Below are positions 1-8,178 of a stretch of DNA of 14,390 nucleotides, one piece after another. Both the position numbers and the translations under genes were made by a program. This DNA is from JBMOLK01 sp049325575 (GTDB lineage Bacteria > Bacillota > Clostridia > Acetivibrionales > Acetivibrionaceae). The notes under the pieces are model-generated. The model was not told where the DNA came from and searched no databases. It saw only the letters and a list, made by a program, of their open reading frames with translations. The stretch's first letter is position 1. The number at the start of each line of letters is the position of its first letter. The stretch is taken from contig JBMOLK010000126.1 in the NCBI GenBank assembly GCA_049325575.1, forward strand, positions 1 to 14,390. Reading direction: 5' to 3'.

Positions 1-3000
1 TTCAAATCCCAGTTGATATCATTTCTTTGGTATACTTTATAGGTTTGTTGAGTTCCTTTTGGCCTGGTAGCAGTCCACGATACTGGTTTATCTGCAAATA
101 CTTTTCTATTACCCCCACCAACTCCCGTTGTACTATCTTTGGAACCCATCTTATCTTTATGCTTCCATTTAGCAAGCAGCCTCCAGGGATTAAAAACCCC
201 ATAAAGCCAAACATATTCGTCCTTATATTCAAGTTCAAACCTTTTAAATTTGAACCTGCTCAAGAGTCTATCTATTAAATCTTTTAGCTTTTTAACTCCC
301 TTTGAGAATCCCTTTTGTAAGTTCCTAATAATTAATTTGCCGTTCTGTATGATTATGCTACCGGTTCTGGAAACAAGGTTTACACCTGATTTCAGCAGGC
401 TCTTTATTCCTCTTCCTGCTGCCTGTGTCAGGTTCTTGACTCCCTTTGCAGCAGCCCCGATACCTTGCTTTATGCCTTTTCCAGCTGCCTTGAGTCCTGC
501 TCCCACAGCTTTAAAGCCCAGGTACATTACCAATTCTACCAGTCCCATTGCTATAGCTGTTGCGAGTGCCATTGCTGCAACTGTTGTCTGCCCTATCCAG
601 CCCTGTGAAAGGAAAGCTTCTATATATCCTGCCGCCTTTGCGATGGTGTCCACAATTGATACTACTGCTGCTGCATTCATTATGTTGGTTATAATACTTA
701 TGATAGTTGGCAATGCTACTGTTATGGCACCACCTGTCACTATTTGCAGTACTACAATTCCGGCCAGTGCACCCAGTATCCCAAGTAGTAATTTTACCCA
801 GTTGTCTTTAAACCATTTTATTACAAACTCCTTTATCTGGTCAAGGATTTTCCCACCGTTCTGGGTACGCATCTTCACACCGTCTACGAAACTGTTACCT
901 GTCTTTTCTGCTTCCTTGCCTAAATCGAATTCGCACATAATGCTTTCCATAGTATAAGGTTCACTGCTGCCCTGTATATGCCTTACTTCTCCATCTTTCA
1001 AGTTCATGTCTTCCATGAGTTCAGGGTTTATCTCACCGGTTTCAACATGGTCAACTTCTATATCATCTTCCGTTAGTTTTTCATTTGCTGTGTTTACAGC
1101 TCCTGCTGCTTCTTCAACTGGAATTGCTATGCCATCCTCCTGCCCCAGAGGCTTTGAGATGTCCTGGCCAATCAATTGTTTCCACAGTTCACCTTCTATA
1201 TGGGAAAAAGATGCTTTAGCCGCTTCAATTAATGATGCAATTCCCTGCATGATTTCGGCAAACTTGCCTGAAATTAGCATACCTATCAGGGTAAATATAC
1301 CGTTATATAAGGACTGGATTGCTCCAAGGAGCTTGTCCAATGTATTTGCAAGGAAATCAAGTACTTCTGATACACCCTTCTTGAGGAAGTCAGCTGCGTC
1401 ATTTACCACACTTACAGCCTTATCCACAGCTTTATCTATCAGGCCGCATATTTTCTTTGATATCCCCGGGAATTTGGCAAATACAGCTTTTACTAGCCCT
1501 TTAAGGAAAGTTCCCAAGCCTTTTATGATTCCTACTATCAGCTTGCGTCCCAGTTCTATGATTCCTGTTATTGCCGCTTTAGCCAGTTCAAATATGATTT
1601 TTACTGCCTTTCGTAGTCCGTCATAAATGAAGTTGATAGCCTTCTTTATTCCTTCTACGAACTTTTCTGCTTTATCTTTAACCCAATTCCATGCTTTCTC
1701 ATACCATGGTTTATCCTCTTTTTCTTTTTCTTTCTCCTTCTCTTTTTCGTCTGCTTTTTTCTTTGCTGTTTTGTATTCGTTATCTGCATCCTTTTCTGCC
1801 TTTACCATCCTATTCTTTACTTCTTTCTCTTTCTCTTCTTTTATATTGCTGATTTCACGTGTCTTTGATTTTGTTTCAGCATCAGCCTGCTGGTCATACT
1901 CAGCTACTGCAACATTGATTTCATCTCTCCACTGGCCCCTTAGGCGGTTCACCTCATCTTTTGCAGCTGCCTGTTCCTTCATCTGCTTGTTTTTCGATTC
2001 TGACTTCAGCTGTTTTATCTGTGTGTCCGAATCTGCCCTTGCAGCTGCTGCATCTATATCAAATTTCTCTTTTCCTCTCTGATATTCGTTCTTCTGCTCA
2101 CCAATCTCATCTTTAAAGCTAGGTCCCAGTGTCTTATTGAGTTGAGCCTCCATATCTACTGGAATGTCCAATTTCTTATTTATTTTACTTATTTTAGGTT
2201 CTCTAGCTTTTAAAGGATGTTTAGCTTTAAGGATAGTATGATCCTCTTTCGGAAAGATACTGTTCTCACCGAAGTCTCTATTTATCTGGCTTAGTTCTTC
2301 CTGTTTTGCTGCCTGCACGTTCTGGGACGCTTCTGCCTTGAAGGCCTCCATCTGGGACGGGTCTGCTTCTCCTGTCATACTTATTCCAGGAGCACTTGCA
2401 GAGTATTCCCGCGCCTCTGCCATTATGTCTTCAGGGTCCGGCTCGTTGCTTGAACCCACATTGAATGCACCGGGCATTCCCTCATAAATCTTTCCCCCAG
2501 TCTTCTCACTCTTGAAGCTGGTTATACCTGCATGTTTGGCAGGTTCTGTCCTCTTTTTCGCTTTGCTGTTACCTTTTACCGGACTTAGCCCTGTAGGTGC
2601 AGGTATCTGTGGTATAGTCTTTTGAGTCTCTTCCTTTTGCTTATCCATTGCCTCACCAGACATGACTGATGCCTGGGAGTAAGCATTTAACGCCTGTGTA
2701 GGCGGAGCATCTACCAGTTGTTCCAATATACTTCCCGGATCTCCCATCTTGATTTTCACTTCAGGTGCTTTTGAAGCCTCTTTTTTAGTTCCACTAACGT
2801 CCGTAATACTTCCTATATCAACCAGGTGCGGTGCACTCTGCTTTTCCTTATTTGGAACAGCTGCTGCGGCTTTGGCTTTTTCCAGGTTATCCTGTACAGA
2901 TTTATTCTTACTGCTTTCATCAGGTTTTGAAACCTGCTTTTGTATGCCCTCTACCTCTATTTGGTGGGCTTTAGGTCTTATTTCCTCTTTGTGCTGTTTA

Positions 3001-3371
3001 ATCCCTTCCTCTGCACTCTTTGATATACCATTTTCCTGTTTTTCTTTCTTCTCCATTTTTGTGTCCTGCTGCAATTCCGTATGTGAAGGAGTCTTTGCAC
3101 CCATATGCGTCTGTCCCAACTTCTCTAACCTCTGACGCCTTTTACCCTCTTCCATTAGTCCGGCTGTCTGCCTATATCCTATCGCGCTTTGGAGCAGCAT
3201 GAATTCTTCACGTGTCACGGAGTTTGGATCTGTGAGGACTATCTGTATCATTTTCTTGATTTCTGTGGTCCTCACAGCAGGGTTCTTCACAGCAGATGTG
3301 GTCTTAACATGTCTGTTACTTCCACTAGAGGGTTGATGGGGCTGTCTTTGAGTTGTTGTGGTAGTCTTCAT
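1..3371 (-). CDS. Large polymorphic toxin with start of an LHH-type nuclease domain (3' end beyond window)
   Basis: The minus-strand frame is open from 3389 to the left edge (about 1,120 codons visible). I prefer ATG 3371 because GGGAG lies about 9 nt upstream; ATG 3389 is in frame but has no ribosome site. Residues below are counted from 3389. Near 60-80 is MLLQSAIGYRQTAGLM, resembling the LQ-x-IGN motif before DUF4157 in injection-system cargo. Residues ~100-560 are charged and coiled-coil-like, ending in a KEKEKE run; ~563-707 are amphipathic helices; ~853-943 are strongly hydrophobic and alanine/glycine-rich. A linker containing VWLYGVFNPWRLLA leads to GTQQTYKVYQRNDINWDL at the edge, the usual opening of LHH (HNH/Endo VII fold) nuclease toxins. 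The catalytic LHH itself would be outside the window. There is no signal peptide, so delivery by a contractile or other non-Sec system is inferred. An immunity gene is expected downstream, past position 1. Confidence 0.8.
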   Translation of the reverse strand, partial: MKTTTTTQRQPHQPSSGSNRHVKTTSAVKNPAVRTTEIKKMIQIVLTDPNSVTREEFMLLQSAIGYRQTAGLMEEGKRRQRLEKLGQTHMGAKTPSHTELQQDTKMEKKEKQENGISKSAEEGIKQHKEEIRPKAHQIEVEGIQKQVSKPDESSKNKSVQDNLEKAKAAAAVPNKEKQSAPHLVDIGSITDVSGTKKEASKAPEVKIKMGDPGSILEQLVDAPPTQALNAYSQASVMSGEAMDKQKEETQKTIPQIPAPTGLSPVKGNSKAKKRTEPAKHAGITSFKSEKTGGKIYEGMPGAFNVGSSNEPDPEDIMAEAREYSASAPGISMTGEADPSQMEAFKAEASQNVQAAKQEELSQINRDFGENSIFPKEDHTILKAKHPLKAREPKISKINKKLDIPVDMEAQLNKTLGPSFKDEIGEQKNEYQRGKEKFDIDAAAARADSDTQIKQLKSESKNKQMKEQAAAKDEVNRLRGQWRDEINVAVAEYDQQADAETKSKTREISNIKEEKEKEVKNRMVKAEKDADNEYKTAKKKADEKEKEKEKEKEDKPWYEKAWNWVKDKAEKFVEGIKKAINFIYDGLRKAVKIIFELAKAAITGIIELGRKLIVGIIKGLGTFLKGLVKAVFAKFPGISKKICGLIDKAVDKAVSVVNDAADFLKKGVSEVLDFLANTLDKLLGAIQSLYNGIFTLIGMLISGKFAEIMQGIASLIEAAKASFSHIEGELWKQLIGQDISKPLGQEDGIAIPVEEAAGAVNTANEKLTEDDIEVDHVETGEINPELMEDMNLKDGEVRHIQGSSEPYTMESIMCEFDLGKEAEKTGNSFVDGVKMRTQNGGKILDQIKEFVIKWFKDNWVKLLLGILGALAGIVVLQIVTGGAITVALPTIISIITNIMNAAAVVSIVDTIAKAAGYIEAFLSQGWIGQTTVAAMALATAIAMGLVELVMYLGFKAVGAGLKAAGKGIKQGIGAAAKGVKNLTQAAGRGIKSLLKSGVNLVSRTGSIIIQNGKLIIRNLQKGFSKGVKKLKDLIDRLLSRFKFKRFELEYKDEYVWLYGVFNPWRLLAKWKHKDKMGSKDSTTGVGGGNRKVFADKPVSWTATRPKGTQQTYKVYQRNDINWDL

Positions 3372-3512
3372 TTGTTTTTTCACTCCCATATAATCTACTA
3401 TAAATATAAGTAAATTTCATGGGGTGTTTTACAGCCATATTTAATTTTTGATTATATATTTATTGAATAGTTGAGAATGGAATGTACTTCTTTGTCCAGG
3501 ATAAGCAGACTT

Positions 3513-3626
3513 CTATACAATATAGCCTATAGTGGCTTTAGGAAAATATTCTCCAATATATCCTCTGATAATTTCCTCAGCAGGATTTCTATATTCATTA
3601 ATATAAGTGTATTTTCCTGGCCCCGT
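3513..3626 (-). pseudogene. Short coding relic, 37 codons, no start
   Basis: Between the membrane-protein gene and the toxin gene a minus-strand frame runs open for 37 codons to a TAG, beginning directly after an in-frame TAG. Its composition is protein-like (it contains GPGKYTYINEYRNPAEE and later RGYIGEYFPKATIG), unlike the AT-rich spacer after it. It has no start codon or ribosome binding site. It may be the C-terminal remnant of a displaced toxin or immunity gene, as accumulates beside polymorphic toxin loci. The family is not recognised, and a chance open frame of this length cannot be excluded. The rest of the 3372-3653 spacer holds an isolated TATAAT-like sequence but no convincing promoter for the toxin gene. 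Confidence 0.3.
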
Positions 3627-3653
3627 CTAAGTCCTTCAATTCTATGATGGGCT

Positions 3654-5231
3654 TCAATGGGAATAAGCGGCCTCCTTAACAAATGCATAGGGTATCTTCA
3701 AAGCTCCTTCTTTCACAGCAATATTGACTGTATCTCCTATAGAAAGTCTTTTATAATATTCCTTTGAAATATCTAACTCAATTTTCTTACTATTGGAAAT
3801 CATTACTTCTATTAAATATTCATCTGGCGAGTTTGAGTTTTCCGAAATTCTCATGCCATAGATTTGGGATTGTGATACTGCTGCTTTAGAAAAATCAAAA
3901 ACATAATTTGTTTGTGCCACTGCTGATGGAGCAAAAAACAAAGCAGCCATTATCATAACCAAAATAGAAGATTTTCTTCTTTTGTATTCATTTGTAAATC
4001 CAAAAAATATAAATAAAAGAGCTGAAAAAAATAATAAGCTCCAAACTGCGAACATTTTATAAGATACTAAGTTAAAATCAAGTATTGAGCGTAAGCCTAA
4101 TCCTATGCTAGGGATCAGAATTAAAAAGGTAATATTTATTCTCCCTTTAGTAAATGTCTCTTGATTCTTTTCATCAGCTAATGAAATGATATCATTATAC
4201 TTAACATAAAGTACAAAAATCGATATAAATAGTGCCATACATAGCAAGGACATTACTTTATAATTAATAATTAAAAATAGAAATGTTGATGAAGCTGTAA
4301 CAGATGCAACTGTTAACATCGTGCATATTAGCTTTAGTCGTGCTATCAATGCTTTATCCCTATCAACTTTAACATTATCACCTAATGACTCATTGATCTC
4401 TTTATTAATGGCCTTTGAAGTTATATTGATTCTTATTCCATCAAAAAATGTTCTTACACTTTCAACCGAAATAGTTTCCAACAATTGAAACCGCTTTTTA
4501 AAATGACCGCACTCCATAACAATGAAGCCACTATTGTTGAATACAAAATTTTGAATCTTATCTGCTTTGTAATTTATATAGGATATATCATTCTTATTAA
4601 TCACATAATCTTTCTTTTTACTAACAAATATACCTTCATCTGAAAAATCCATTTTTATAAGGTCTAAATTTATACCGCTTAATTCACCTCCAACGTAGAT
4701 AAAGTAAAACTTATCCTTACCTTTAATACACTGATAAAACTCACCGCTTGAAGTTCGCAAAAGCAGTGATTTTTCACCAAAAGCAATGTAAAATAGAAAC
4801 TTTTTATTTTCAGCTTCTAATTCCCTTTCAAGCTCTTCCTGTTCTTTTATTCTCCTGGCTATTTTTTTATTTCCAGGTAACGCTAAATTCTTCTCACGGT
4901 CAAATAAATACTCTTTTACTACAGGTACTGCCATTAGCATTAGTGCACATATAACAATGAAAATCCCGCGCCAAAAGCCGGGTAATTCCTTCACAAGTAT
5001 AGTAAATGCTACGAAAGCTACGCCTAACTTGCCACCGTAAAAAAACATTTCTTTCCCGCCAAACATGTACAATAAACTGCCAAAAAAGCATCCTGCAGAT
5101 ATGGCAACCAATATGTAGTTAAACCATCTGTTTGTTGTATCTAAAACAAATAAAGAAAAAATGAAAAAGCCAATAGACAACAGCAGGGCAGCTAGCCCGA
5201 TTATAACTTGTTTAAGAAATGTATTTTTCAT
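3654..5231 (-). CDS. Multi-pass membrane protein of unknown function, 525 aa
   Basis: The ATG at 5231 is preceded by AAGGGTG at 5-6 nt. I see four hydrophobic segments in the N-terminal quarter (about residues 8-30, 37-58, 68-84, 88-106) and a basic, Lys/Glu-rich helix at ~112-145. A soluble, beta-like domain follows at ~145-290, then five more membrane segments (about 300-322, 325-343, 366-384, 394-413, 420-438). The C-terminal domain of about 85 residues contains GDTVNIAVKEGALKIPY. I do not recognise a family and see no catalytic motif. It is co-directional with, and upstream of, the large toxin gene, but 264 bp and a coding relic separate them, so a shared transcript is uncertain. A role in toxin export or self-protection is only a positional guess. 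Upstream it diverges from the small plus-strand gene at 5428. Confidence 0.8.
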   Translation of the reverse strand: MKNTFLKQVIIGLAALLLSIGFFIFSLFVLDTTNRWFNYILVAISAGCFFGSLLYMFGGKEMFFYGGKLGVAFVAFTILVKELPGFWRGIFIVICALMLMAVPVVKEYLFDREKNLALPGNKKIARRIKEQEELERELEAENKKFLFYIAFGEKSLLLRTSSGEFYQCIKGKDKFYFIYVGGELSGINLDLIKMDFSDEGIFVSKKKDYVINKNDISYINYKADKIQNFVFNNSGFIVMECGHFKKRFQLLETISVESVRTFFDGIRINITSKAINKEINESLGDNVKVDRDKALIARLKLICTMLTVASVTASSTFLFLIINYKVMSLLCMALFISIFVLYVKYNDIISLADEKNQETFTKGRINITFLILIPSIGLGLRSILDFNLVSYKMFAVWSLLFFSALLFIFFGFTNEYKRRKSSILVMIMAALFFAPSAVAQTNYVFDFSKAAVSQSQIYGMRISENSNSPDEYLIEVMISNSKKIELDISKEYYKRLSIGDTVNIAVKEGALKIPYAFVKEAAYSH

Positions 5232-5399
5232 TTCGACACCCTTAATCTTCCAGAAAATATATTTTGTCTAAAGTTGTTTAAGGTTAAAACACACTTTAAT
5301 TTTACCACAATTCTTTCAACAGCAGATTAAATATACATTAACAAATTTATTCACTATCAATATCTGCCTCGTATAAAACTTGGCCATTTTTGAAACTCT

Positions 5400-5424
5400 T
5401 ATAATAAAAAACTTTGGAGGTGAT
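5400..5424 (+). promoter_or_regulatory. TATAAT box and strong ribosome binding site of the small plus-strand gene
   Basis: TATAAT at 5400-5405 has no good -35 partner at 16-18 nt, so the promoter part is weak. GGAGGTGAT at 5416-5424 is a near-perfect Shine-Dalgarno, 7 nt from the GTG at 5428, and fixes that start over the in-frame TTG at 5380. If TATAAT is the -10 box the 5' leader would be only about 15 nt, which is short but still contains the Shine-Dalgarno. Confidence 0.4.
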
Positions 5425-5427
5425 AGT

Positions 5428-5586
5428 GTGAATAGTATTCTTATTTCAAGAATTGACATACCGGATATTACAAGAAATCCGGAAATAGTTCAACCAGAAC
5501 CTAATCCCGCCAGAGAAGTACCCCCAAGACCTGACCCTGGTATACAGCCTGCGAGAGAGCAAACTATAAGAAAGTTGTCTGCATGA
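5428..5586 (+). CDS. Small proline-rich protein, 52 aa, unknown
   Basis: A GTG start follows GGAGGTGAT by 7 nt, the best ribosome binding site in the left half of the window. The product has 52 residues: a hydrophobic N-terminal stretch (VNSILISRIDIPDI), then a Pro/Glu/Arg-rich segment with PEPNPAREVPPRPDPG and a second PARE. There is no transmembrane helix, cysteine pattern or signal peptide. A terminator hairpin lies about 50 bp after the stop. It is the only plus-strand gene in the window and stands alone between a divergent membrane-protein gene and the convergent selO. I do not recognise a family; a small regulatory or secreted peptide is possible but unsupported. The clean initiation and termination signals are the main reasons to call it real. 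Confidence 0.55.
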   Translation: MNSILISRIDIPDITRNPEIVQPEPNPAREVPPRPDPGIQPAREQTIRKLSA

Positions 5587-5633
5587 TTCTACTGGAATCC
5601 GAACACTTTACTATAAACTTTGAAAAATTACCT

Positions 5634-5668
5634 AATAGAAAAGGGCATATATCATACCCTTTTCTATT
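5634..5668. terminator. Bidirectional rho-independent terminator
   Basis: A perfect 12-bp inverted repeat, AATAGAAAAGGG (5634-5645) and CCCTTTTCTATT (5657-5668), flanks an 11-nt loop. The A/T-rich outer stem supplies a T-rich 3' arm on either strand, the usual design of a shared terminator. It lies between the convergent 52-codon gene (ends 5586) and selO (ends 5722) and would stop both transcripts. More T-rich sequence follows at about 5681-5697 on the plus strand. Confidence 0.8.
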
Positions 5669-5721
5669 GCATTTTGGTGAATTTTTTCTTTTTTTTAACC
5701 ATCTGTCCGGCTGCATCTATA

Positions 5722-7197
5722 TCAGGTGCCGCAAAAGGTCCGATAAGGGCAGGCTGATGGCGCAGGCGGTGCAGAGTACTCGTCCTGTTCAGGTGAGCGT
5801 GCGTATGGACTGGAAAGAACAGCTAGTAGCCGTTCCATAACACTGTAGTCTCCATGTTTCACTGCAGCTTCCAGCGCCTCTTCTACCCGGTGATTGCGAG
5901 GGATTAGCGCAGGATTACTATTTCGCATTAACTGCTTTGAGGTCTCTTTTTGTTCCTGCTGTCTGCCTAATCTTGCCCTCCACATCTCATGCCATTGAGC
6001 AAATTCCTGGGTCCCAAGCAAGACCGTCTCCTCCTGTGTATCAAAGGTTAACGCACGGAAGGTATTGGTATAGTCAGCATGATATTTCTGCATCATGCGG
6101 AGGAGTTCTTCAATAAGGGATTCATCCTGTGGCTCTTCGTTAAATATCCCCAGTTTTGCTCTCATTCCCGTGAGCCAATTCCGGCGATATAACTCAATAA
6201 AACCCGATACCGCATCCTGGGCTAGTTTGACAGCCTGCTCCCGATTGACATCCAGGAGAGGCAACAGGGTTTCAGCAAATCGTGCAAGATTCCAACCGGC
6301 AATATCCGGCTGATTACCATAGGCATATCTACCATGTGTGTCAATGGAACTGAATACCGTTCTCGGATCATAAGTATCCATAAAAGCGCAAGGGCCATAG
6401 TCAATGGTCTCTCCGCTAATGGTCATATTGTCGGTATTCATCACCCCATGGATAAATCCAACCAGTTGCCATTTGGCAATCAGCACAGCCTGACGCTTTA
6501 TGACTTCCTGGAGCAGCGAAAGATACCTATTCTCATTAGCTTCAACGTTTGGAAAATGACGGTTTATTGTATAATCAGCCAAAGCCTTGAGTTCCTCAAC
6601 CGTACGCCATCTTGCAGCGTATTGAAAGGTTCCGACTCTCAAGTGACTGGCAGCCACACGGGTCAGAATTGCACCGGGCAGGGCAGTTTCACGGATAACT
6701 GTCTCACCGGTTGTCACCACCGCCAGGCTGCGGGTAGTAGGAATGCCAAGAGCATGCATTGCTTCGCTGATGATATATTCACGCAGCATGGGCCCAAGTG
6801 CCGCGCGGCCATCGCCACCCCGGGAGTATGGTGTTCTGCCTGAACCCTTGAGCTGAATATCAAACCGTTCACCTAAAGGGGTGATCTGTTCGCCAATCAG
6901 TATAGCCCTACCGTCCCCTAACATGGTAAAATGCCCGAACTGATGCCCTGCGTAAGCTTGAGCAAGAGGTAAAGCACCTTCGGGAGTCTGGTTGCCAGCA
7001 AGCATTGCTACTCCATCTTCGCTTTGCAGCGCCTCGGCATCCAAACCAAGGGATGTTGCCAGGGAATGATTAAGAACGGCCAACTCTGGTGAGCGTACAG
7101 GTGTTGGGTTGGGGATGGTAAAAAATGCTTCCGGCAAGCGGGCATAACTGTTGTCCAAGTTCCATCCTGTTTGTATTATTGTTTTTCCCTCTATCAT
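5722..7197 (-). CDS. selO: Protein adenylyltransferase SelO (YdiU/UPF0061 family)
   Basis: SelO is a pseudokinase-fold enzyme that binds ATP in a flipped orientation and transfers AMP to Ser/Thr/Tyr of target proteins; the E. coli enzyme is linked to redox homeostasis. All family landmarks are visible: YAGHQFGHF (82-90), the KGSGRTPYSRGGDGRAALG loop (117-135), GVMNTDN (251-257, holding the conserved Asp256), and DYGPCAFMD (266-274, metal-binding Asp). The length of 491 fits bacterial members. The C terminus is PYRTFCGT, ending at TGA, so no selenocysteine is needed. AAGGAG lies 5-6 nt before the ATG. The gene is monocistronic and ends near the bidirectional terminator. It is G+C-richer than its surroundings (one hand-counted 60-base line, 6661-6720: 34 G+C; a comparison line in the lipase gene, 10141-10200: 21), which hints at acquisition by transfer. 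Confidence 0.96.
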   Translation of the reverse strand: MIEGKTIIQTGWNLDNSYARLPEAFFTIPNPTPVRSPELAVLNHSLATSLGLDAEALQSEDGVAMLAGNQTPEGALPLAQAYAGHQFGHFTMLGDGRAILIGEQITPLGERFDIQLKGSGRTPYSRGGDGRAALGPMLREYIISEAMHALGIPTTRSLAVVTTGETVIRETALPGAILTRVAASHLRVGTFQYAARWRTVEELKALADYTINRHFPNVEANENRYLSLLQEVIKRQAVLIAKWQLVGFIHGVMNTDNMTISGETIDYGPCAFMDTYDPRTVFSSIDTHGRYAYGNQPDIAGWNLARFAETLLPLLDVNREQAVKLAQDAVSGFIELYRRNWLTGMRAKLGIFNEEPQDESLIEELLRMMQKYHADYTNTFRALTFDTQEETVLLGTQEFAQWHEMWRARLGRQQEQKETSKQLMRNSNPALIPRNHRVEEALEAAVKHGDYSVMERLLAVLSSPYARSPEQDEYSAPPAPSACPYRTFCGT

Positions 7198-7539
7198 CGT
7201 TTCTCCTTATATTCTTCGATCTCTTTATATCCTAACTCTCTTGTATAAAACAAAAATCATAGATATTCTAAGTTTTTTGGTTACCTGCTTTCTACACCAA
7301 CACAGTCCCTTTTAGTGTTTGCATCCGCTAATTTATTATACCCTTTCTACACATAGCCGGCGCCCTTTAAATGTTACGTTTTAATATTCTAAATCTAATA
7401 ATAAATATTTACATTCCTTACATATATATCTATCCTTTTAAGAAACATAAACAAATACGCAAAACTCCCATAAAGTTCAGTGTATATGTTTATTTATGTG
7501 TAACTGGAACATAAAACACACTACTTTTTGTTAATCTGT
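7198..7539. other. Gene-free stretch between azoreductase and selO
   Basis: These 342 bp contain no intact gene. Besides selO's ribosome binding site they hold a dispersed repeat copy (7345-7390). They also hold a CTTTCTACAC motif occurring twice in direct orientation, at about 7289 and 7342, with an AACAC...GTGTT inverted repeat (about 7299-7319) between them. This arrangement looks like a decayed mobile-element end, but no transposase trace is visible. A TTTATG/CATAAA hairpin near 7494-7516 lies just downstream of azoR but lacks a T-tract, so I do not call it a terminator. A TTAGAA-N17-TTATAC pair upstream of selO is a weak promoter candidate. Confidence 0.5.
7345..7390 (+). repeat. Dispersed repeat, copy A
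   Basis: ATGTTACGTTTTAATATTCT (7371-7390) recurs perfectly, in the same orientation, at 9339-9358. Similarity continues leftwards with a few mismatches (CCCTTTAA here, CCCTTAAT there; GCCGGCG versus GACGGAG). The likeness therefore spans about 35-40 bp. It could be the terminus of a lost insertion sequence or a recombination scar. Confidence 0.6.
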
Positions 7540-8145
7540 TTAAAAGCTTTTTGCTAAATCTTGTGCCTTTCTAATTGCATTGCCAACAATAGCTTCAACA
7601 TCCTGACCTATCACATCCAAATTTTCTGCAGCTATCGTAGTAAAATCTGTAATTCCAAAGAAAGCTAAGATTGTCTTCATGTATCTGTCTCCCAACTCGT
7701 ACATGCAAAAAGGTTCCGCACAATAATCGCCGCCTCTTGATACAATATTAACTGCCTTCTTTCCCTGTAGCAGGCCAACTGCTCCTTGCTCAGTGTATTT
7801 GAATGTAATACCTGTAACAGAAACATAGTCAATATATGCCTTAAGTATTGCTGGAATACCTAAGTTCCACATAGGCTCTGCAATTACATATTTATCTGCT
7901 TCAGCAAACTGATAAGCATACTTTAGGATTGGATGATTCCTGCTTTCTGCAGTTTTAGGGCCAAAGACGGAGTTGATATCATCTTCTGATAAAAAGCCAA
8001 TACCCTCTTTATAAAGGTCTAAAGTTATAATTTCATCGTTTTTATGATTCTGCTTATAAGCCTCAATAAATCCGTCGGAGACCCTAAAAGTCCTTGATGC
8101 TCCCTCGGGTTTTGCATTTGCTTTAATATAAAGAACTGTACTCAC
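7540..8145 (-). CDS. azoR: FMN-dependent NADH-azoreductase
   Basis: This cytoplasmic flavodoxin-fold enzyme uses NADH to reduce azo and quinone substrates by two-electron transfer; its physiological role is probably quinone or electrophile detoxification. Visible features are the N-terminal beta strand and FMN phosphate loop (YIKANAKPEGASRT, 6-19), the family signature PMWNLGIPAILKAYID (91-106), GITFKYTEQGAVGLLQGKKA (112-131), and SRGGDY (136-141, contacting the flavin in homologues). The length of 201 matches the family. The start is GTG at 8145, fixed by AAGGAGAAG a few nt upstream. It lies 33 bp after the stop of the pyridoxamine-oxidase-like gene, so the two flavoproteins are very likely one operon. 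No clear terminator follows. Confidence 0.93.
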   Translation of the reverse strand: MSTVLYIKANAKPEGASRTFRVSDGFIEAYKQNHKNDEIITLDLYKEGIGFLSEDDINSVFGPKTAESRNHPILKYAYQFAEADKYVIAEPMWNLGIPAILKAYIDYVSVTGITFKYTEQGAVGLLQGKKAVNIVSRGGDYCAEPFCMYELGDRYMKTILAFFGITDFTTIAAENLDVIGQDVEAIVGNAIRKAQDLAKSF

Positions 8146-8178
8146 TTTTCTTCTCCTTTAGAAAATTATTTTTAATAA

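Noticed and set aside
2..238. 78-codon minus-strand frame at the left edge
   Set aside because: It overlaps the toxin gene out of frame; the toxin frame continues open with a recognisable nuclease-domain start.
250..3413. Several plus-strand open frames of 60-235 codons across the toxin region
   Set aside because: They are antisense to the continuous minus-strand toxin frame, are rich in Ser/Phe/Pro as expected from the complement of Lys/Glu-rich codons, and lack ribosome binding sites.
5692..5724. TGA at the end of selO as a selenocysteine codon
   Set aside because: The protein already ends with PYRTFCGT, a plausible natural C terminus for non-selenoprotein members; readthrough adds only eight codons and I see no convincing selenocysteine insertion hairpin.
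7198..7256. 19-codon open frame overlapping the selO start (ends CGATGA)
   Set aside because: Too short, no start with a ribosome site, and its Lys/Glu-rich content simply reflects the purine-rich Shine-Dalgarno region.
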